64,000 bases of DNA, taken from assembly GCF_013155125.1 (NCBI RefSeq), contig NZ_CP053564.1, positions 5,215,501 to 5,279,500 of the forward strand, given 5' to 3'. Below, piece by piece: positions 38,756 to 49,369 of this stretch. Below the pieces are notes generated by a model. It was not told where the DNA came from. It saw nothing but the letters and a program-made list of their open reading frames with translations, and ran no database searches. Positions within the stretch are counted from its first letter, which is position 1. Each line of letters opens with the position of its first letter. The DNA is from Pseudonocardia broussonetiae. Its GTDB lineage: Bacteria; Actinomycetota; Actinomycetes; Mycobacteriales; Pseudonocardiaceae. The translations under genes were made by a program, and so were the position numbers.

Positions 38756-39703
38756 GTGCGCGCGGACCGGCTCGTGGCCACCCTCCTGCTCCTGCAGGCC
38801 CGGGGGCGGGTGACGGCGGGGCAGGTCGCGACCGAGCTGGAGGTCTCGGTCGCCACCGCCCGACGCGACCTGGAGGCCCTGTCCACCGCGGGCATCCCGG
38901 TCTACCCGCAGCCGGGCCGCGGCGGCGGCTGGTCACTGCTCGGCGGCGCCCGCACCGACCTGACCGGGCTCAGCGCCCCCGAGGCGCGGGCGCTGTTCCG
39001 GCTGCTCGGCCCGGCCGCGTCGCCGGGCGGCGCCCCCGAGGCGCGCTCGGCGCTGCGCAAGCTGACGCGCGCGCTGCCCGCGGTGTTCCGCGAGGAGGCG
39101 GCGGCCACGGCGGGCTCCGTGGTCGTCGACGCCGCCGCCTGGGGCGCTCGCGACGACGACCGGCCGCCGCTGGTCGACCTGCTGCAGGGCGCGGTGGTGC
39201 GGCGCCGCCGGGTCCGGCTGCGCTACGCCGGGCGCACCCGCGAGCCCACGGAGCGGCTCGTCGACCCGTGGGGCCTGGTCGACAAGGACGGCCGCTGGTA
39301 CCTGGTCGCGGGCACCGACGCCGGGCAGCGGACGTTCCGCGTCGACCGGGTCCTCGACGCCGATGTCAGCGACCTGGCCGCGGCGCGGCCCGAGGGGTTC
39401 GCGCTGGAGCGGGCGTGGGAGCGGGTCGTCGACGAGGTGGAGGCGCGGCGCGGTCGGCTGACCGCGACGCTCGTCGTCGAGGCCCGGTCCGTGCCCGTGC
39501 TGCGCGCGCAGTTCGGCCGCCACTGCGACGCCGGCCCGCCCGGTCCCGACCGCCGCTGCGAGGTGCGCGTGGGCGCCCCGACCGCACTCGACATCGCACG
39601 CACGCTGGCCGGCTGGGGCGCCGCGGTGCAGGTGCTCGACCCGCCGCAGGTGCGCGCCGAGCTGGCCCGCATCGGCGCGGAACTGGCGGCGGCCTACCCG
39701 TGA
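38756..39703 (+). CDS. YafY-type HTH and WYL-domain transcriptional regulator
   Basis: Residues 1-60 of 315 form a DeoR-like HTH (LLLLQARGRVTAGQVATELE, VSVATARRDLEALSTAGIPV) and residues 140-215 a WYL domain (RRVRLRYAGRTREPTERLVD then PWGLVDKDGRWYLVAG and RTFRVDRVLD), followed by the C-terminal WCX extension. WYL domains bind nucleic acid or small ligands. The GTG at 38756 begins right at the HTH. Divergent from the VOC protein gene. Its stop is 2 bp from that of the LacI gene facing it. Confidence 0.9.
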   Translation: MRADRLVATLLLLQARGRVTAGQVATELEVSVATARRDLEALSTAGIPVYPQPGRGGGWSLLGGARTDLTGLSAPEARALFRLLGPAASPGGAPEARSALRKLTRALPAVFREEAAATAGSVVVDAAAWGARDDDRPPLVDLLQGAVVRRRRVRLRYAGRTREPTERLVDPWGLVDKDGRWYLVAGTDAGQRTFRVDRVLDADVSDLAAARPEGFALERAWERVVDEVEARRGRLTATLVVEARSVPVLRAQFGRHCDAGPPGPDRRCEVRVGAPTALDIARTLAGWGAAVQVLDPPQVRAELARIGAELAAAYP

Positions 39704-39704
39704 G

Positions 39705-40700
39705 TCAGGGCGGTGGGGCGGTGGTGCCCCGGACCACCAGCCGCGGCGACAGCACCCGGTCCACCGCGTCGACGCGGTCGCCGTCGAGCCGCTCCAGCGC
39801 CACCGCGACGGCGGTCCGCGCCTGCTCGGCGGCGTCCTGGTTGACCGTCGTGAGCCGGATGTGGGCGAGGCGAGCGGGCTCGGCGTCGTCGTAGCCCACC
39901 ACCGACACGTCCTGCGGCACGCGGACGCCGCCGCGCAGGAACACGTCGAGCACGCCGAGCGCGCAGCGGTCGTTGGCCGCGACGACCGCCGACGGCGGGC
40001 CGGCGTCGAGCAGCGCCCGGGCGGCCCGCGCCCCGGCGTCCTCGCTGTCGCCGCCCGGCACCACGCGGGGCTCCAGCCCGTGCCGGGCCATCGCGGCGAG
40101 GTAGCCGGCGCGGCGGTCGTCGGCCATGTGGGCGCTGCCGCCGTCGACGTGGGCGATCGCGTGGTGCCCGAGCGCGACGAGGTGGTCGACCGCGTCGCCG
40201 ACGCCGTCCCCGTCGGCCACCCGGACCACGTCGAAGCCCTCGGGGGGCAGCCGGCGCCCGATCACGACGGTCGGCACCCGCGCACCCAGCGCGGCCAGCG
40301 CGGCCGGCGAGAGCCCGGGCGCGAGGAGCAGCAGCCCCTCGCAGCGCAGGTCGAGCAGCGTCTCGACCACCCGCTCCTCGTCATGGGTGCGCGTGATGCC
40401 CGACAGCGCGAGGGCGTAGCCGTGCTCGTCGGCGGCGATCTGCACCTCCTCGGCGAGCTCGGTGCGGAACGAGTCGCGCAGCAGCACGGGCACGCCGAGC
40501 AGGTGGGTGCGGCGCCGGGCGAGCAGGCTCGCGGTCCGGTCGGTGCGGTAGCCCAGGCGCGCGGCGGCGTCCAGGACCCGCTGGCGGGTCTCGGCGCTGG
40601 GCCCCGCGACCCCCCGCAGGACGAGCGACACCGACGCCGTCGACACCCCCACGGCGGCGGCGACGTCCTCCAGCCGCGGCCTCTTGACAGCTCCGGTCAC
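39705..40700 (-). CDS. LacI-family repressor of the PhyH-SDR-dehydrogenase operon
   Basis: The 331-residue regulator has HTH LEDVAAAVGVSTASVSLVLR, hinge YRTDRTASLLARRR and an effector core with VGYDDAEPARLAHIRLTTVN. GTG at 40700 (VTGAVKRPRLED) is preferred over a further upstream ATG that would lie at the operator. It is divergent from the PhyH operon; the 52-bp gap holds the palindrome TTAAAGCGCTTTAA. Repression of both directions is likely, relieved by the pathway's sugar or cyclitol. Confidence 0.9.
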   Translation of the reverse strand: MTGAVKRPRLEDVAAAVGVSTASVSLVLRGVAGPSAETRQRVLDAAARLGYRTDRTASLLARRRTHLLGVPVLLRDSFRTELAEEVQIAADEHGYALALSGITRTHDEERVVETLLDLRCEGLLLLAPGLSPAALAALGARVPTVVIGRRLPPEGFDVVRVADGDGVGDAVDHLVALGHHAIAHVDGGSAHMADDRRAGYLAAMARHGLEPRVVPGGDSEDAGARAARALLDAGPPSAVVAANDRCALGVLDVFLRGGVRVPQDVSVVGYDDAEPARLAHIRLTTVNQDAAEQARTAVAVALERLDGDRVDAVDRVLSPRLVVRGTTAPPP

Positions 40701-40720
40701 GTGCCGGAGGGTACACACCG

Positions 40721-40734
40721 TTAAAGCGCTTTAA
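40721..40734. promoter_or_regulatory. LacI-type operator before the PhyH operon
   Basis: TTAAAGCGCTTTAA is a perfect 14-bp palindrome, AT-rich in a GC-rich background, 18 bp before the PhyH ATG and 20 bp before the LacI start. Confidence 0.75.
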
Positions 40735-40752
40735 GACCGAACGGAGGCGACG

Positions 40753-41859
40753 ATGCCGACCGGTACCCCCGTCCTCGACGACCTGCTGGCCGTCCTCGAC
40801 GACCGCACCGACCCCGCCGACTTCCCGCACGCCGAGTCCGTCGAGCAGAAGGTGCTCGTCTACTCCGCCGACGGGGTGCGGGCCGCCCCGCCCGCGGAGC
40901 TGGTGCGGGCCTTCGCCGACGGGCCCGGCGTCGTCGTCGTGCGCGGTGCGCTGGAGCGCCGGGTCGTCGACCGCGCCACCGCCGAGTTCGACGCGATGGT
41001 CGCCGAGCAGCACGCCGCCGGACGCCAGGTGGGCGACCACTTCGCGGCTGTCGACGAGAACGGCCGCGGCACGAACGACCGCGTCTGGAACGCGCTCGAG
41101 AAGCTCGCCGTGCGGGCACCGGACGTGTTCGTCGACTACTACGCCTCCGACGTGCTCGCCCTCGTCGCGCTGGCCTGGCTCGGCCCGGGCTATCAGGTGA
41201 CCTCGCAGGTCAACGTCGTGCACCCGGGCGGGCAGGCCCAGGTCGGGCACCGCGACTACCACCTCGGCTTCCTGCCGCCCACCGAGATCGTGCGCTACCC
41301 CGCGCACGTGCACCGCCTCTCCCCCGTCCTCACGCTGCAGGGGGCGGTGGCGCACGCCGACATGCCGGTGGAGTCGGGCCCGACGCTGTACCTGCCGCAC
41401 TCCCAGAAGTACGGCGACGGCTACCTCGCGACGGCGCTGCCCGAGTTCGCGCGGTACTTCGAGGAGCACCACGTCCAGCTGCCCCTGCGCACCGGGGACG
41501 CCGCGTTCTTCAACCCCGCCGTCATCCACGGCGCGGGCACCAACCGCACCGCCGACGTCCGCCGCACCGCCAACCTGCTGCAGATCAGCTCGGCGTTCGG
41601 GCGCGCGATGGAGAGCGTCGACCGCGCCCGGGTCTGCCGCGCGGTCTACCCGCACCTGCGCCCCGGGCACGAGCACGCGATCGCCGCCGCGGCCGAGGGC
41701 TACGCCTTCCCCACCAACCTCGACCGCGACCCGCCCGTCGACGGTCTCGCCCCGCCCAGCCAGGCCGACCTGGTGCGGCGCGCGGTGACCGAGGGCTGGG
41801 ACGCGGAGGCGTTCGACGCCGCCCTCACCGAGCACGCGGCACGACGGGACACGCACTGA
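40753..41859 (+). CDS. PhyH-family Fe(II)/2-oxoglutarate dioxygenase
   Basis: The 368-residue double-stranded beta-helix protein has the iron-binding HxD in VGHRDYHLG (His near 165) and the distal His in NPAVIHGAGTNRT (near 258), with an Arg candidate for 2-oxoglutarate further on (RRTANLLQ). Such enzymes hydroxylate small molecules; phytanoyl-CoA is only the family name. ATG follows CGGAGGCGACG. It opens a tightly coupled operon with an SDR and a Gfo/Idh/MocA enzyme under a LacI repressor, implying a carbohydrate-like substrate. Confidence 0.87.
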   Translation: MPTGTPVLDDLLAVLDDRTDPADFPHAESVEQKVLVYSADGVRAAPPAELVRAFADGPGVVVVRGALERRVVDRATAEFDAMVAEQHAAGRQVGDHFAAVDENGRGTNDRVWNALEKLAVRAPDVFVDYYASDVLALVALAWLGPGYQVTSQVNVVHPGGQAQVGHRDYHLGFLPPTEIVRYPAHVHRLSPVLTLQGAVAHADMPVESGPTLYLPHSQKYGDGYLATALPEFARYFEEHHVQLPLRTGDAAFFNPAVIHGAGTNRTADVRRTANLLQISSAFGRAMESVDRARVCRAVYPHLRPGHEHAIAAAAEGYAFPTNLDRDPPVDGLAPPSQADLVRRAVTEGWDAEAFDAALTEHAARRDTH

Positions 41860-42620
41860 TGGGCCTGCTCGACGGCATGGTCGTGCTCGTCAGCGGCGGC
41901 ACCCAGGGGGTCGGCGCCGGCGTCGCGCGGGCCGCGGTGCGCGAGGGCGCGCACGTCACGATCAGCGGGCGCCGCATCGACGTCGGGGAGAAGGCCGCCG
42001 CCGACACCGGCGCGCGGTTCGTCGCCGCCGACGTCGCCGACCCGGCGCAGGCGCGGGCGTCCGTGGCCGCGGTGGTGGCCGAGCACGGCCGGATCGACGG
42101 CCTGGTCAACGCGGCCGGCCTCACCGACCGCGGCACGCTGCTCGACACGACCCCGGAGCTGTTCGACCGGCACGTGGCGGTCAACCTGCGCGGCCCGTTC
42201 TTCACGATGCAGGCCGCCGTCGCCGACATGGTCGCCCGCGGCGAGCCCGGCTCGGTCGTCAACGTCATCTCGTCCTCGGAGCTGGGCGGGCAGCCCTACC
42301 TCGCGCCCTACGTCGCCGCGAAGGCCGGGCTCGCCGGGCTCACCCGCAACGCCGCGCACGCCCACCGCCACGACCGCGTGCGCGTCAACGGCGTCGACAT
42401 CGGCTGGACCGACACCGAGGGCGAGGACGCCGTCCAGCGCCGCTTCCACGACGCCGACGACGGCTGGCGCGACGGCGCCGCCGCCCGGCTGCCGATGGGG
42501 CGCCTGGGCCGCGTCGACGAGATCGCCGACTTCGTGGTGTTCCTGCTCTCGCCGCGCAGCGGCGTCGTCACCGGTTCCGTCGTCGACTGGGACCAGAACG
42601 TGCTCGGAGGACTCGACTGA
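41859..42620 (+). CDS. Short-chain dehydrogenase/reductase
   Basis: The 253-residue classical SDR has cofactor motif VSGGTQGVGAGVARAA (TGxxxGxG class), NAAGL, catalytic Ser in ISSSELGG and Tyr151/Lys155 in PYVAAKAGLAG. Arg residues in SGRRIDVG after the second strand suggest NADP preference. The C-terminal SVVDWDQNVLGGLD is typical. Its ATG overlaps the PhyH stop (TGATG) and its stop overlaps the next ATG. Probably oxidises the PhyH product. Confidence 0.88.
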   Translation: MGLLDGMVVLVSGGTQGVGAGVARAAVREGAHVTISGRRIDVGEKAAADTGARFVAADVADPAQARASVAAVVAEHGRIDGLVNAAGLTDRGTLLDTTPELFDRHVAVNLRGPFFTMQAAVADMVARGEPGSVVNVISSSELGGQPYLAPYVAAKAGLAGLTRNAAHAHRHDRVRVNGVDIGWTDTEGEDAVQRRFHDADDGWRDGAAARLPMGRLGRVDEIADFVVFLLSPRSGVVTGSVVDWDQNVLGGLD

Positions 42621-43627
42621 TGGGAACCGCGGACATGAGGCTCGGACTGATCGGACTCGGCCGGATCGGCGCGTTCCACGCGCAGACCCTCACCGACCTG
42701 GAGCAGGTCGGCTCGCTCGTCGTCGCCGACGCGGCGCCGGGCGTCACCGCCGAGGTCGCGGCGCGCCTGGGCGCGGAGCCCGCCGACTCCCCCGAGAAGC
42801 TGCTGGCCGCGGGCGTCGACGGGGTGCTGATCGCCGCCGCCACCGACGCCCACCCCGCGCTGCTGCGCGCGGCCGTCGACGCCGGGCTGCCGGTGTTCTG
42901 CGAGAAGCCGCTGGCCGCGGGCCTGGCCGACGCCCGCGCCACGGCCGACGCCGTGCGCGGCGCCCCCGTGCAGATCGGCTACCCCCGCCGCTTCGACGCC
43001 GGGTTCCTCGCCGTGCGCGGCGCCGTCGCGGCCGGCGAGCTGGGCCGGGTGCACACCGTCCGCTCCACCACGCTCGACCCGGCCCCGCCGCCGCGCGCCT
43101 ACCTCGCGGGCTCGGGCGGGCTGTTCCGCGACTGCACCGTGCACGACCTCGACGCCGTCCGCTGGGTCACCGGCCAGGAGATCACCGAGGTCTACGCCGC
43201 CGGCGCCGACCGCGGCGACCCGATGTTCGGCGAGCTCGGCGACATCGACGCCGCCTCGCTGCTGCTCACCATGGCCGACGGCACGATCGGCGTGATCTCC
43301 AACAGCCGCTACAACGCCCGCGGCTACGACGTGCGCCTGGAGGTGCACGGCGCCGCCGACAGCGCCGCCGCCGGGCTCGACGACGGCCTGCCGATCCGCC
43401 CGCTCGGCCCCGGCGCGCTCGCCCCCGCCGGCCCGGCGCACGCGTTCTTCATGGACCGCCTCGCGTCGGCGTTCCGGGCGGAGCTGGCCGCGTTCACCGA
43501 GCTCGTCGCGGGCACCCGGCCCTCACCCTGCACCGTCGACGACGCGCTCGCGGTGGCCGTGGCCGCCGAGGCCGCGACAGTGTCGCTGCGCGAGCACCGG
43601 CCGGTGCGGACGGACGAGATCGCCTGA
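42620..43627 (+). CDS. Gfo/Idh/MocA oxidoreductase (inositol 2-dehydrogenase-like)
   Basis: The 335-residue protein has a Rossmann motif GLIGLGRIGAFHAQTL, FCEKPLAAG with cofactor Lys and the catalytic GGLFRDCTVHDLDAVRWV with Asp and His. It resembles IolG at least as well as the 33052 protein, so this operon could process an inositol relative or a distinct cyclitol. The ATG overlaps the SDR stop. It ends 8 bp from the convergent acyl-CoA dehydrogenase gene. Confidence 0.85.
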   Translation: MGTADMRLGLIGLGRIGAFHAQTLTDLEQVGSLVVADAAPGVTAEVAARLGAEPADSPEKLLAAGVDGVLIAAATDAHPALLRAAVDAGLPVFCEKPLAAGLADARATADAVRGAPVQIGYPRRFDAGFLAVRGAVAAGELGRVHTVRSTTLDPAPPPRAYLAGSGGLFRDCTVHDLDAVRWVTGQEITEVYAAGADRGDPMFGELGDIDAASLLLTMADGTIGVISNSRYNARGYDVRLEVHGAADSAAAGLDDGLPIRPLGPGALAPAGPAHAFFMDRLASAFRAELAAFTELVAGTRPSPCTVDDALAVAVAAEAATVSLREHRPVRTDEIA

Positions 43628-43634
43628 GCCCGGG

Positions 43635-44813
43635 CTACACGAACGCGCTCTGGCCGGTGATCGCCCGGCCCACGACGAGCGTGTTGATCTGCTTGGTGCC
43701 CTCGAAGGAGTACAGGGCCTCGGCGTCGGCGAAGAACTTGCCGACGCCGTAGTCCAGCACGATGCCGTTGCCGCCGACGACCTCCCGCGCGGCGGCGACG
43801 GTCTCGCGCATCTTCGACGTGCAGAACTCCTTGGCCAGGGCGGCGTGCTCGTCGCGCGCCTCCCCCGCCTCCTGCATCTCGGCCAGCCGCACGGCCATGC
43901 CCAGCGACGCGGTGATGTTGCCCAGCATCCGCACCAGCAGGTCCTGCACGAGCTGGAACCCCGCGATCGGCCGCCCGAACTGCTCGCGCTCCTGCGCGTA
44001 GGCAAGCGCCAGCTCGTAGGCGGCCATCATCGTGCCGGTGGAGCCCCAGGCCACGCCGCCGCGGGTGCGGCGCAGCACCTTGTTGGTGTCGGCGAACGAG
44101 CGCGCCTCCTGCAGGCGGTCCTCCTCGGGGACGCGGCACCCGCGCAGGACTATGTCGGCGTTCTGCACCGTCCGCAGGGCGATCTTGTTCTCCATCTTCG
44201 TGGTGGTCATGCCCGGGTTGTCCTGCCCCACCACGAAGCCCTTGACGCTGTCGTCCGCGACGTCGCGCGCCCAGACCACGACGAGGTCGGCGAACGTGCC
44301 GTTGCCGATCCAGCGCTTCTCGCCGTCGATCACCCACTCGTCGCCCTCGCGGCGGGCGGTCGTCTCCAGCCCGCGCGCGACGTCGGACCCGCCGTGCGGC
44401 TCGGTCAGCCCGAACGCGCCGATCTTCTCCATCCGCGCCATCGCCGGGAGCCAGCGCTCGCGCTGCTCGGCCGAGCCGCACAGGTCGATGCTGCCCATCG
44501 CCAGGCCGTTGTGGATGCCGAAGAAGCTGTTCATCGACGGATCGGTGTGCGCGATCTCCATCGACACGAACCCGACGAGCTGCCGACGTGCGGCCGGGCC
44601 GTCGAGGCCCTCGTAGGGCAGGGCGGCGATGTCCAGCGCGGCGAACCCGGGGATGAGGTGGTGCGGGAACTCGGCCTTCGTCCAGTGCTCCAGCGCTACC
44701 GGGGCCACCTCCTTCGCCAGGAACTCGCGCACCTTCCCGACGACGGCGCGCTCGTCGTCGGTGAGGGCGTCGGCGAAGCGGAAGAAGTCACCGGGCAGCG
44801 GGTCGGCGGTCAT
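43635..44813 (-). CDS. Acyl-CoA dehydrogenase (glutaryl-CoA dehydrogenase-like)
   Basis: The 392-residue flavoenzyme has FAD/substrate motifs [17 protein letters not shown] and [13 protein letters not shown], and the catalytic Glu in [12 protein letters not shown] near residue 370, the C-terminal position used by glutaryl-CoA and short-chain dehydrogenases. The Arg that binds the glutaryl carboxylate cannot be assigned safely. Single gene, convergent with the Gfo gene, divergent from the winged-helix gene. Confidence 0.9.
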   Translation of the reverse strand: MTADPLPGDFFRFADALTDDERAVVGKVREFLAKEVAPVALEHWTKAEFPHHLIPGFAALDIAALPYEGLDGPAARRQLVGFVSMEIAHTDPSMNSFFGIHNGLAMGSIDLCGSAEQRERWLPAMARMEKIGAFGLTEPHGGSDVARGLETTARREGDEWVIDGEKRWIGNGTFADLVVVWARDVADDSVKGFVVGQDNPGMTTTKMENKIALRTVQNADIVLRGCRVPEEDRLQEARSFADTNKVLRRTRGGVAWGSTGTMMAAYELALAYAQEREQFGRPIAGFQLVQDLLVRMLGNITASLGMAVRLAEMQEAGEARDEHAALAKEFCTSKMRETVAAAREVVGGNGIVLDYGVGKFFADAEALYSFEGTKQINTLVVGRAITGQSAFV

Positions 44814-44905
44814 CGCTCCAGGGTGGCACCGGGCGGGGAACGCGGCACGGCGAGAAGAGGCGATGCGGTCGGGAACCGGCCGCTGCCCTCCCTATCGTCG
44901 CACCC

Positions 44906-45994
44906 GTGACCCCCGTCCTCGGCCCGCGCGCGCTGAACCGCGCCACGCTGGCCCGCCAGCTCCTGCTGGAGCGCGCCGACCTCGACCCGGTCGACGCCGT
45001 CGCGCACCTGGCCGGGTTGCAGGCCCAGACCCCGCAGACCTGGTACGTCGGGCTGTGGTCGCGGCTGGCGGGGTTCGACCCGGCCGCGGTCGGGACCGCG
45101 CTCCAGGACCGCCGGCTGGTGCGGGTGCCGCTGATGCGCTCGACGATCCACCTCGTCACCGCGGCCGACGCGCTGGCGTGGCGGCCGCTCGTCGACGTCG
45201 TGATCGAGCGCTCGACGACGGGGGTGTTCGGGCGCCGGCTCGCCGGGGTCGACCGGGCCGCGCTCGTCGACCGGGCGCGGGAGCTCACCACGGGGCGTCC
45301 GATGGCGGCCGCGGAGCTGGGCCGGGCGCTGGCCGGGCGGTTCCCCGGGCACGACCCCGACGCGCTCGCGCAGGGCGCCCGGATGTGGCTGCCGATGGTG
45401 CAGGTCCCCCCGCGCGGGGTGTGGGGCCGCAGCGGGCGACCGCTGCAGACGCCGCTGGAGCACTGGCTCGGCCGTGCGCAGGCGCCGGTGCCCGTCGCCG
45501 ACCTGGTGCTGCGCTACCTCGCCGCCTTCGGCCCCGCCACCGTGCGCGACGTCCAGACCTGGTGCGGGCTGACGAGGCTCGCGGAGGTCGTCGACGACCT
45601 CCCGCTCGCGACCTTCCGCACCGAGGACGGCCGAGCGCTCGTCGACCTCCCCGACGCCCCGCGCCCCGACCCCGACGTCCCCGCGCCGGTGCGCTTCCTC
45701 TACGACTTCGACAACCTCCTGCTCTCCCACGCCGACCGCAGCCGGATCGTCGGGACGGTCGACTACCGGACGCTGGGTTTCGGCGGGGACAGCGGCGAGC
45801 AGCCCAGCTCGGTGCTCGTCGACGGCGTCGTCGCCGCCACCTGGCGGGCCGTCCGCGTGCGCGGCGCCGCGACCCTCACCGTCCGCCCGTTCCGAGTGCT
45901 GACGCCGGGCGAGCGCGACGCCGTCACCGCCGAGGGCGCGGCGCTGCTGGCGTTCCTGCACCCCCGCGCGGCGCCCGAGGTGGTCGTGGGGTGA
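44906..45994 (+). CDS. Winged-helix DNA-binding protein (HTH_42/YcaQ-AlkX superfamily)
   Basis: The 362-residue protein has the features of the HTH_42 family: [52 protein letters not shown] and [19 protein letters not shown]. Relatives include DNA glycosylases of the AlkX/YcaQ type that unhook crosslinks; the characteristic catalytic QxQ is visible as LQAQTPQ. Activity is therefore plausible but not shown. GTG lies 7 nt after TATCGT, so probably leaderless. Overlap with recQ (GTGA) suggests a joint DNA repair role. Confidence 0.85.
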   Translation: MTPVLGPRALNRATLARQLLLERADLDPVDAVAHLAGLQAQTPQTWYVGLWSRLAGFDPAAVGTALQDRRLVRVPLMRSTIHLVTAADALAWRPLVDVVIERSTTGVFGRRLAGVDRAALVDRARELTTGRPMAAAELGRALAGRFPGHDPDALAQGARMWLPMVQVPPRGVWGRSGRPLQTPLEHWLGRAQAPVPVADLVLRYLAAFGPATVRDVQTWCGLTRLAEVVDDLPLATFRTEDGRALVDLPDAPRPDPDVPAPVRFLYDFDNLLLSHADRSRIVGTVDYRTLGFGGDSGEQPSSVLVDGVVAATWRAVRVRGAATLTVRPFRVLTPGERDAVTAEGAALLAFLHPRAAPEVVVG

Positions 45995-47841
45995 CGGACC
46001 CGGCGCCTACGATCGGGTCCGTGCTCCCCGACACCGCACCCGCCCCGCTCGACGTCCTGCGCCGGGTCTTCGGCTACGAGGCGTTCCGCGGCCCGCAGCA
46101 GGAGGTCGTCGAGCACGTCTGCGCGGGCGGCGACGCGCTGGTGCTCATGCCCACCGGCGGCGGCAAGTCGCTGTGCTACCAGGTGCCCTCGATCGTCCGG
46201 CCGGGCACGGGCGTGGTCGTCTCCCCGCTGATCGCGCTCATGCAGGACCAGGTCGACGCCCTGCGCAACCTCGGCGTCCGCGCCGGTTTCCTCAACTCCA
46301 CGCAGAACCCCGACGAGCGCCGCGACACCGAGCGCGCCTACCTCGACGGCGAGCTCGACCTGCTCTACCTCGCCCCGGAGCGCCTGCGCGTCCCCTCCAC
46401 GCTGTCGCTGCTGGGCCGCGGCAGGATCGCGCTGTTCGCCATCGACGAGGCGCACTGCGTCGCGCAGTGGGGGCACGACTTCCGCCCCGACTACCTCGCG
46501 CTGTCCGACCTGCACGAGCGCTGGCCCGACGTCCCCCGCATCGCGCTCACGGCCACCGCCACCGAGCACACGCACACCGAGATCGCGCAGCGGCTCAACC
46601 TCGTCGACGCCAAGCACGTCGTCGCCAGCTTCGACCGGCCCAACATCCAGTACCGGATCGCGCCGAAGAACGAGCCGCGCAGGCAGCTGCTCGACCTGCT
46701 GCGCACCGAGCACCCCGGCGATGCGGGGATCGTCTACTGCCTCTCGCGCAAGTCCGTGGAGCAGACCGCGGAGTTCCTGGTGGCGCAGGGCATCCCGGCG
46801 CTGCCCTACCACGCGGGGCTCGACGCGGCGGTCCGCGCGCAGAACCAGTCGCGGTTCCTGCGCGAGGAGGGCGTCGTCATGGTGGCGACGATCGCGTTCG
46901 GCATGGGCATCGACAAGCCCGACGTCCGGTTCGTCGCCCACCTCGACCTGCCCAAGTCCGTCGAGGGCTACTACCAGGAGACCGGCCGTGCCGGCCGCGA
47001 CGGGCTCCCGTCCACGGCGTGGCTGGCCTACGGCCTGGCCGACGTCGTGCAGCAGCGCAAGATGATCGACGAGTCCGAGGGCGACCGCGCGCACAAGCAG
47101 CGCCTGGGCCAGCACCTCGACGCGATGCTCGCGCTGTGCGAGACCGTGGAGTGCCGCCGCGTGCGGCTGCTCGACTACTTCGGCCAGCGCAGCGAGCCGT
47201 GCGGCAACTGCGACACCTGCCTCACCCCGCCCGAGTCCTGGGACGGCACCGTGCCCGCCCAGAAGATCCTCTCGACGGTGTGGCGGCTGAAGAAGGAGCG
47301 CAACCAGTCCTTCGGGGCCGGGCACCTCATCGACATCGTCACCGGCAAGCGCACCGCGAAGATCGAGCAGTTCGCCCACGACGAGCTCACCGTCTTCGGA
47401 GTCGGCACCGACCTGTCCGAGCCCGAGTGGCGCGCGGTCGTGCGCCAGCTGCTGGCGCAGGGGCTGCTCGCCGTCCAGGGCGCCTACCAGACGTTCGCGC
47501 TCACCGAGGCCAGCGGCGAGGTGCTGCGCGGCGACCGCGAGGTGCGGATGCGCCGCGACCCCGTGAAGAGCACGCGGTCGCGGTCGCGCTCGGCCCGCGC
47601 CGACGCCCCCGCCCTGCCCGCCGGGGCGGCTCCGGTGTTCGAGCGCCTGCGCGCCTGGCGCGGGGCCACGGCCAAGGAGCAGGGCGTGCCCGCCTACGTG
47701 ATCTTCCACGACGCCGTGCTGCGCGAGATCGCCACGCGCCTCCCGTCGACGCTGGGCGAGCTGGGCACGATCAGCGGGATCGGGGAGAACAAGCTCGCGA
47801 AGTACGGGCAGGGCGTGCTCGGCACCCTCACCGCGGAGTGA
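45991..47841 (+). CDS. recQ: ATP-dependent DNA helicase RecQ
   Basis: The 616-residue product is a full RecQ: helicase motif [16 protein letters not shown], motif [19 protein letters not shown], motif III LTATAT, IV-VI with [20 protein letters not shown] and [10 protein letters not shown], zinc-binding cysteines CETVECRR and CGNCDTC, winged helix and C-terminal HRDC. It unwinds DNA in recombination and repair. GTG at 45991 overlaps the previous stop; a second GTG at 46021 lies 7 nt after TACGAT and could give a leaderless form 10 residues shorter. Confidence 0.96.
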   Translation: MTDPAPTIGSVLPDTAPAPLDVLRRVFGYEAFRGPQQEVVEHVCAGGDALVLMPTGGGKSLCYQVPSIVRPGTGVVVSPLIALMQDQVDALRNLGVRAGFLNSTQNPDERRDTERAYLDGELDLLYLAPERLRVPSTLSLLGRGRIALFAIDEAHCVAQWGHDFRPDYLALSDLHERWPDVPRIALTATATEHTHTEIAQRLNLVDAKHVVASFDRPNIQYRIAPKNEPRRQLLDLLRTEHPGDAGIVYCLSRKSVEQTAEFLVAQGIPALPYHAGLDAAVRAQNQSRFLREEGVVMVATIAFGMGIDKPDVRFVAHLDLPKSVEGYYQETGRAGRDGLPSTAWLAYGLADVVQQRKMIDESEGDRAHKQRLGQHLDAMLALCETVECRRVRLLDYFGQRSEPCGNCDTCLTPPESWDGTVPAQKILSTVWRLKKERNQSFGAGHLIDIVTGKRTAKIEQFAHDELTVFGVGTDLSEPEWRAVVRQLLAQGLLAVQGAYQTFALTEASGEVLRGDREVRMRRDPVKSTRSRSRSARADAPALPAGAAPVFERLRAWRGATAKEQGVPAYVIFHDAVLREIATRLPSTLGELGTISGIGENKLAKYGQGVLGTLTAE

Positions 47842-47845
47842 GCCG

Positions 47846-48385
47846 GTGGCGCTGCACCTGACCACCGAGCGCCTGGTCCTGCGGCCGCTCCACGCCGGTG
47901 ACGTCGACGCGCTGCACGCCCTGCACACCGACGACGAGGTGATGCGGTACCTGTCCCGCGGGCGGCCCCGGCGCGAGGACGTCCGCGACGAGGAGCTGCC
48001 CCGCATGCTCGCGTGGGAGCGCCGCGACCCGGCCTGGGGCTACTCGGCGGTCCTCGACCGCGCCACCGGCGCGTTCCTGGGCTGGGTGCTGCTCCGGCCG
48101 GCCGTGGAGCGCGAGCCCCGGCCGGGCGAGCTGGAGATCGGCTGGCGGTTCGCGCGCGCGGCGTGGGGCCACGGGTACGCCACCGAGGCCGCCCGGGCCC
48201 TGCTCGACCACGCCGTCACCGCACTGGGCGCCCGGTCGGTGTTCGCGACGACGATGGCCGTCAACACCGCGTCGCGGCGGGTGATGGAGAAGATCGGGAT
48301 GCGGTACGTCCGGACGTACGAGGAGCACCACGACGACCCCCTCCCCGGTGCGGAACAGGGCGAGGTGGAGTACCGCCACCCGTGA
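47846..48385 (+). CDS. GNAT-family N-acetyltransferase (RimJ/RimL type)
   Basis: The 179-residue acetyltransferase begins LTTERLVLRPLHAGDVDALH and has LEIGWRFARAAWGHGYATEA with the acetyl-CoA loop, then VFATTMAVNTASRRVMEKIG. This is the RimJ/RimL-like subgroup that modifies protein N-termini or small amines. Starts with GTG 4 bp after recQ. A 22-bp palindrome covers the stop codon. Confidence 0.9.
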   Translation: MALHLTTERLVLRPLHAGDVDALHALHTDDEVMRYLSRGRPRREDVRDEELPRMLAWERRDPAWGYSAVLDRATGAFLGWVLLRPAVEREPRPGELEIGWRFARAAWGHGYATEAARALLDHAVTALGARSVFATTMAVNTASRRVMEKIGMRYVRTYEEHHDDPLPGAEQGEVEYRHP

Positions 48386-48425
48386 GTGGATACGAGTGCT
48401 GGGGCACTCGTATCCACTCACGGGT
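48378..48425. repeat. Perfect 22-bp palindrome after the acetyltransferase gene
   Basis: Arms 48378-48399 and 48404-48425 are exact complements around TGGG. The left arm includes the GNAT stop codon. The centre (GTGGATACGAGTGC) is AT-richer than neighbours. It can be a terminator, or a member of an intergenic repeat family. Confidence 0.75.
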
Positions 48426-48454
48426 CGCTCGCCGACACGTGCCATGCTCGGCCG

Positions 48455-49270
<816 letters not shown>

Positions 49271-49291
49271 CTATGGGGGTGGCCGGGCCGC

Positions 49292-49338
49292 GCGAACGGC
49301 ACGTTCGCCCGATCCCGTTGAGCGAGAGTGCCGTTCGC
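49292..49338. repeat. Dispersed intergenic palindrome, copy 2
   Basis: GCGAACGGCAC (49292-49302) and GTGCCGTTCGC (49328-49338) are exact inverted arms; the centre begins GTTCGCCCGATCC. The arms and start of the centre match the element at 22180-22230. Located between the convergent amidase and helD genes. Confidence 0.65.
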
Positions 49339-49369
49339 TCAGCCGGCGCTGAGCTCAGCCGGCGCTGAG
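49338..49369. repeat. Tandem 16-bp duplication at the helD 3' end
   Basis: CTCAGCCGGCGCTGAG is present twice without a gap (49338-49353, 49354-49369). Each copy is itself an inverted repeat (CTCAGC / GCTGAG). The second copy contains the helD stop codon and last residues. Confidence 0.7.
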
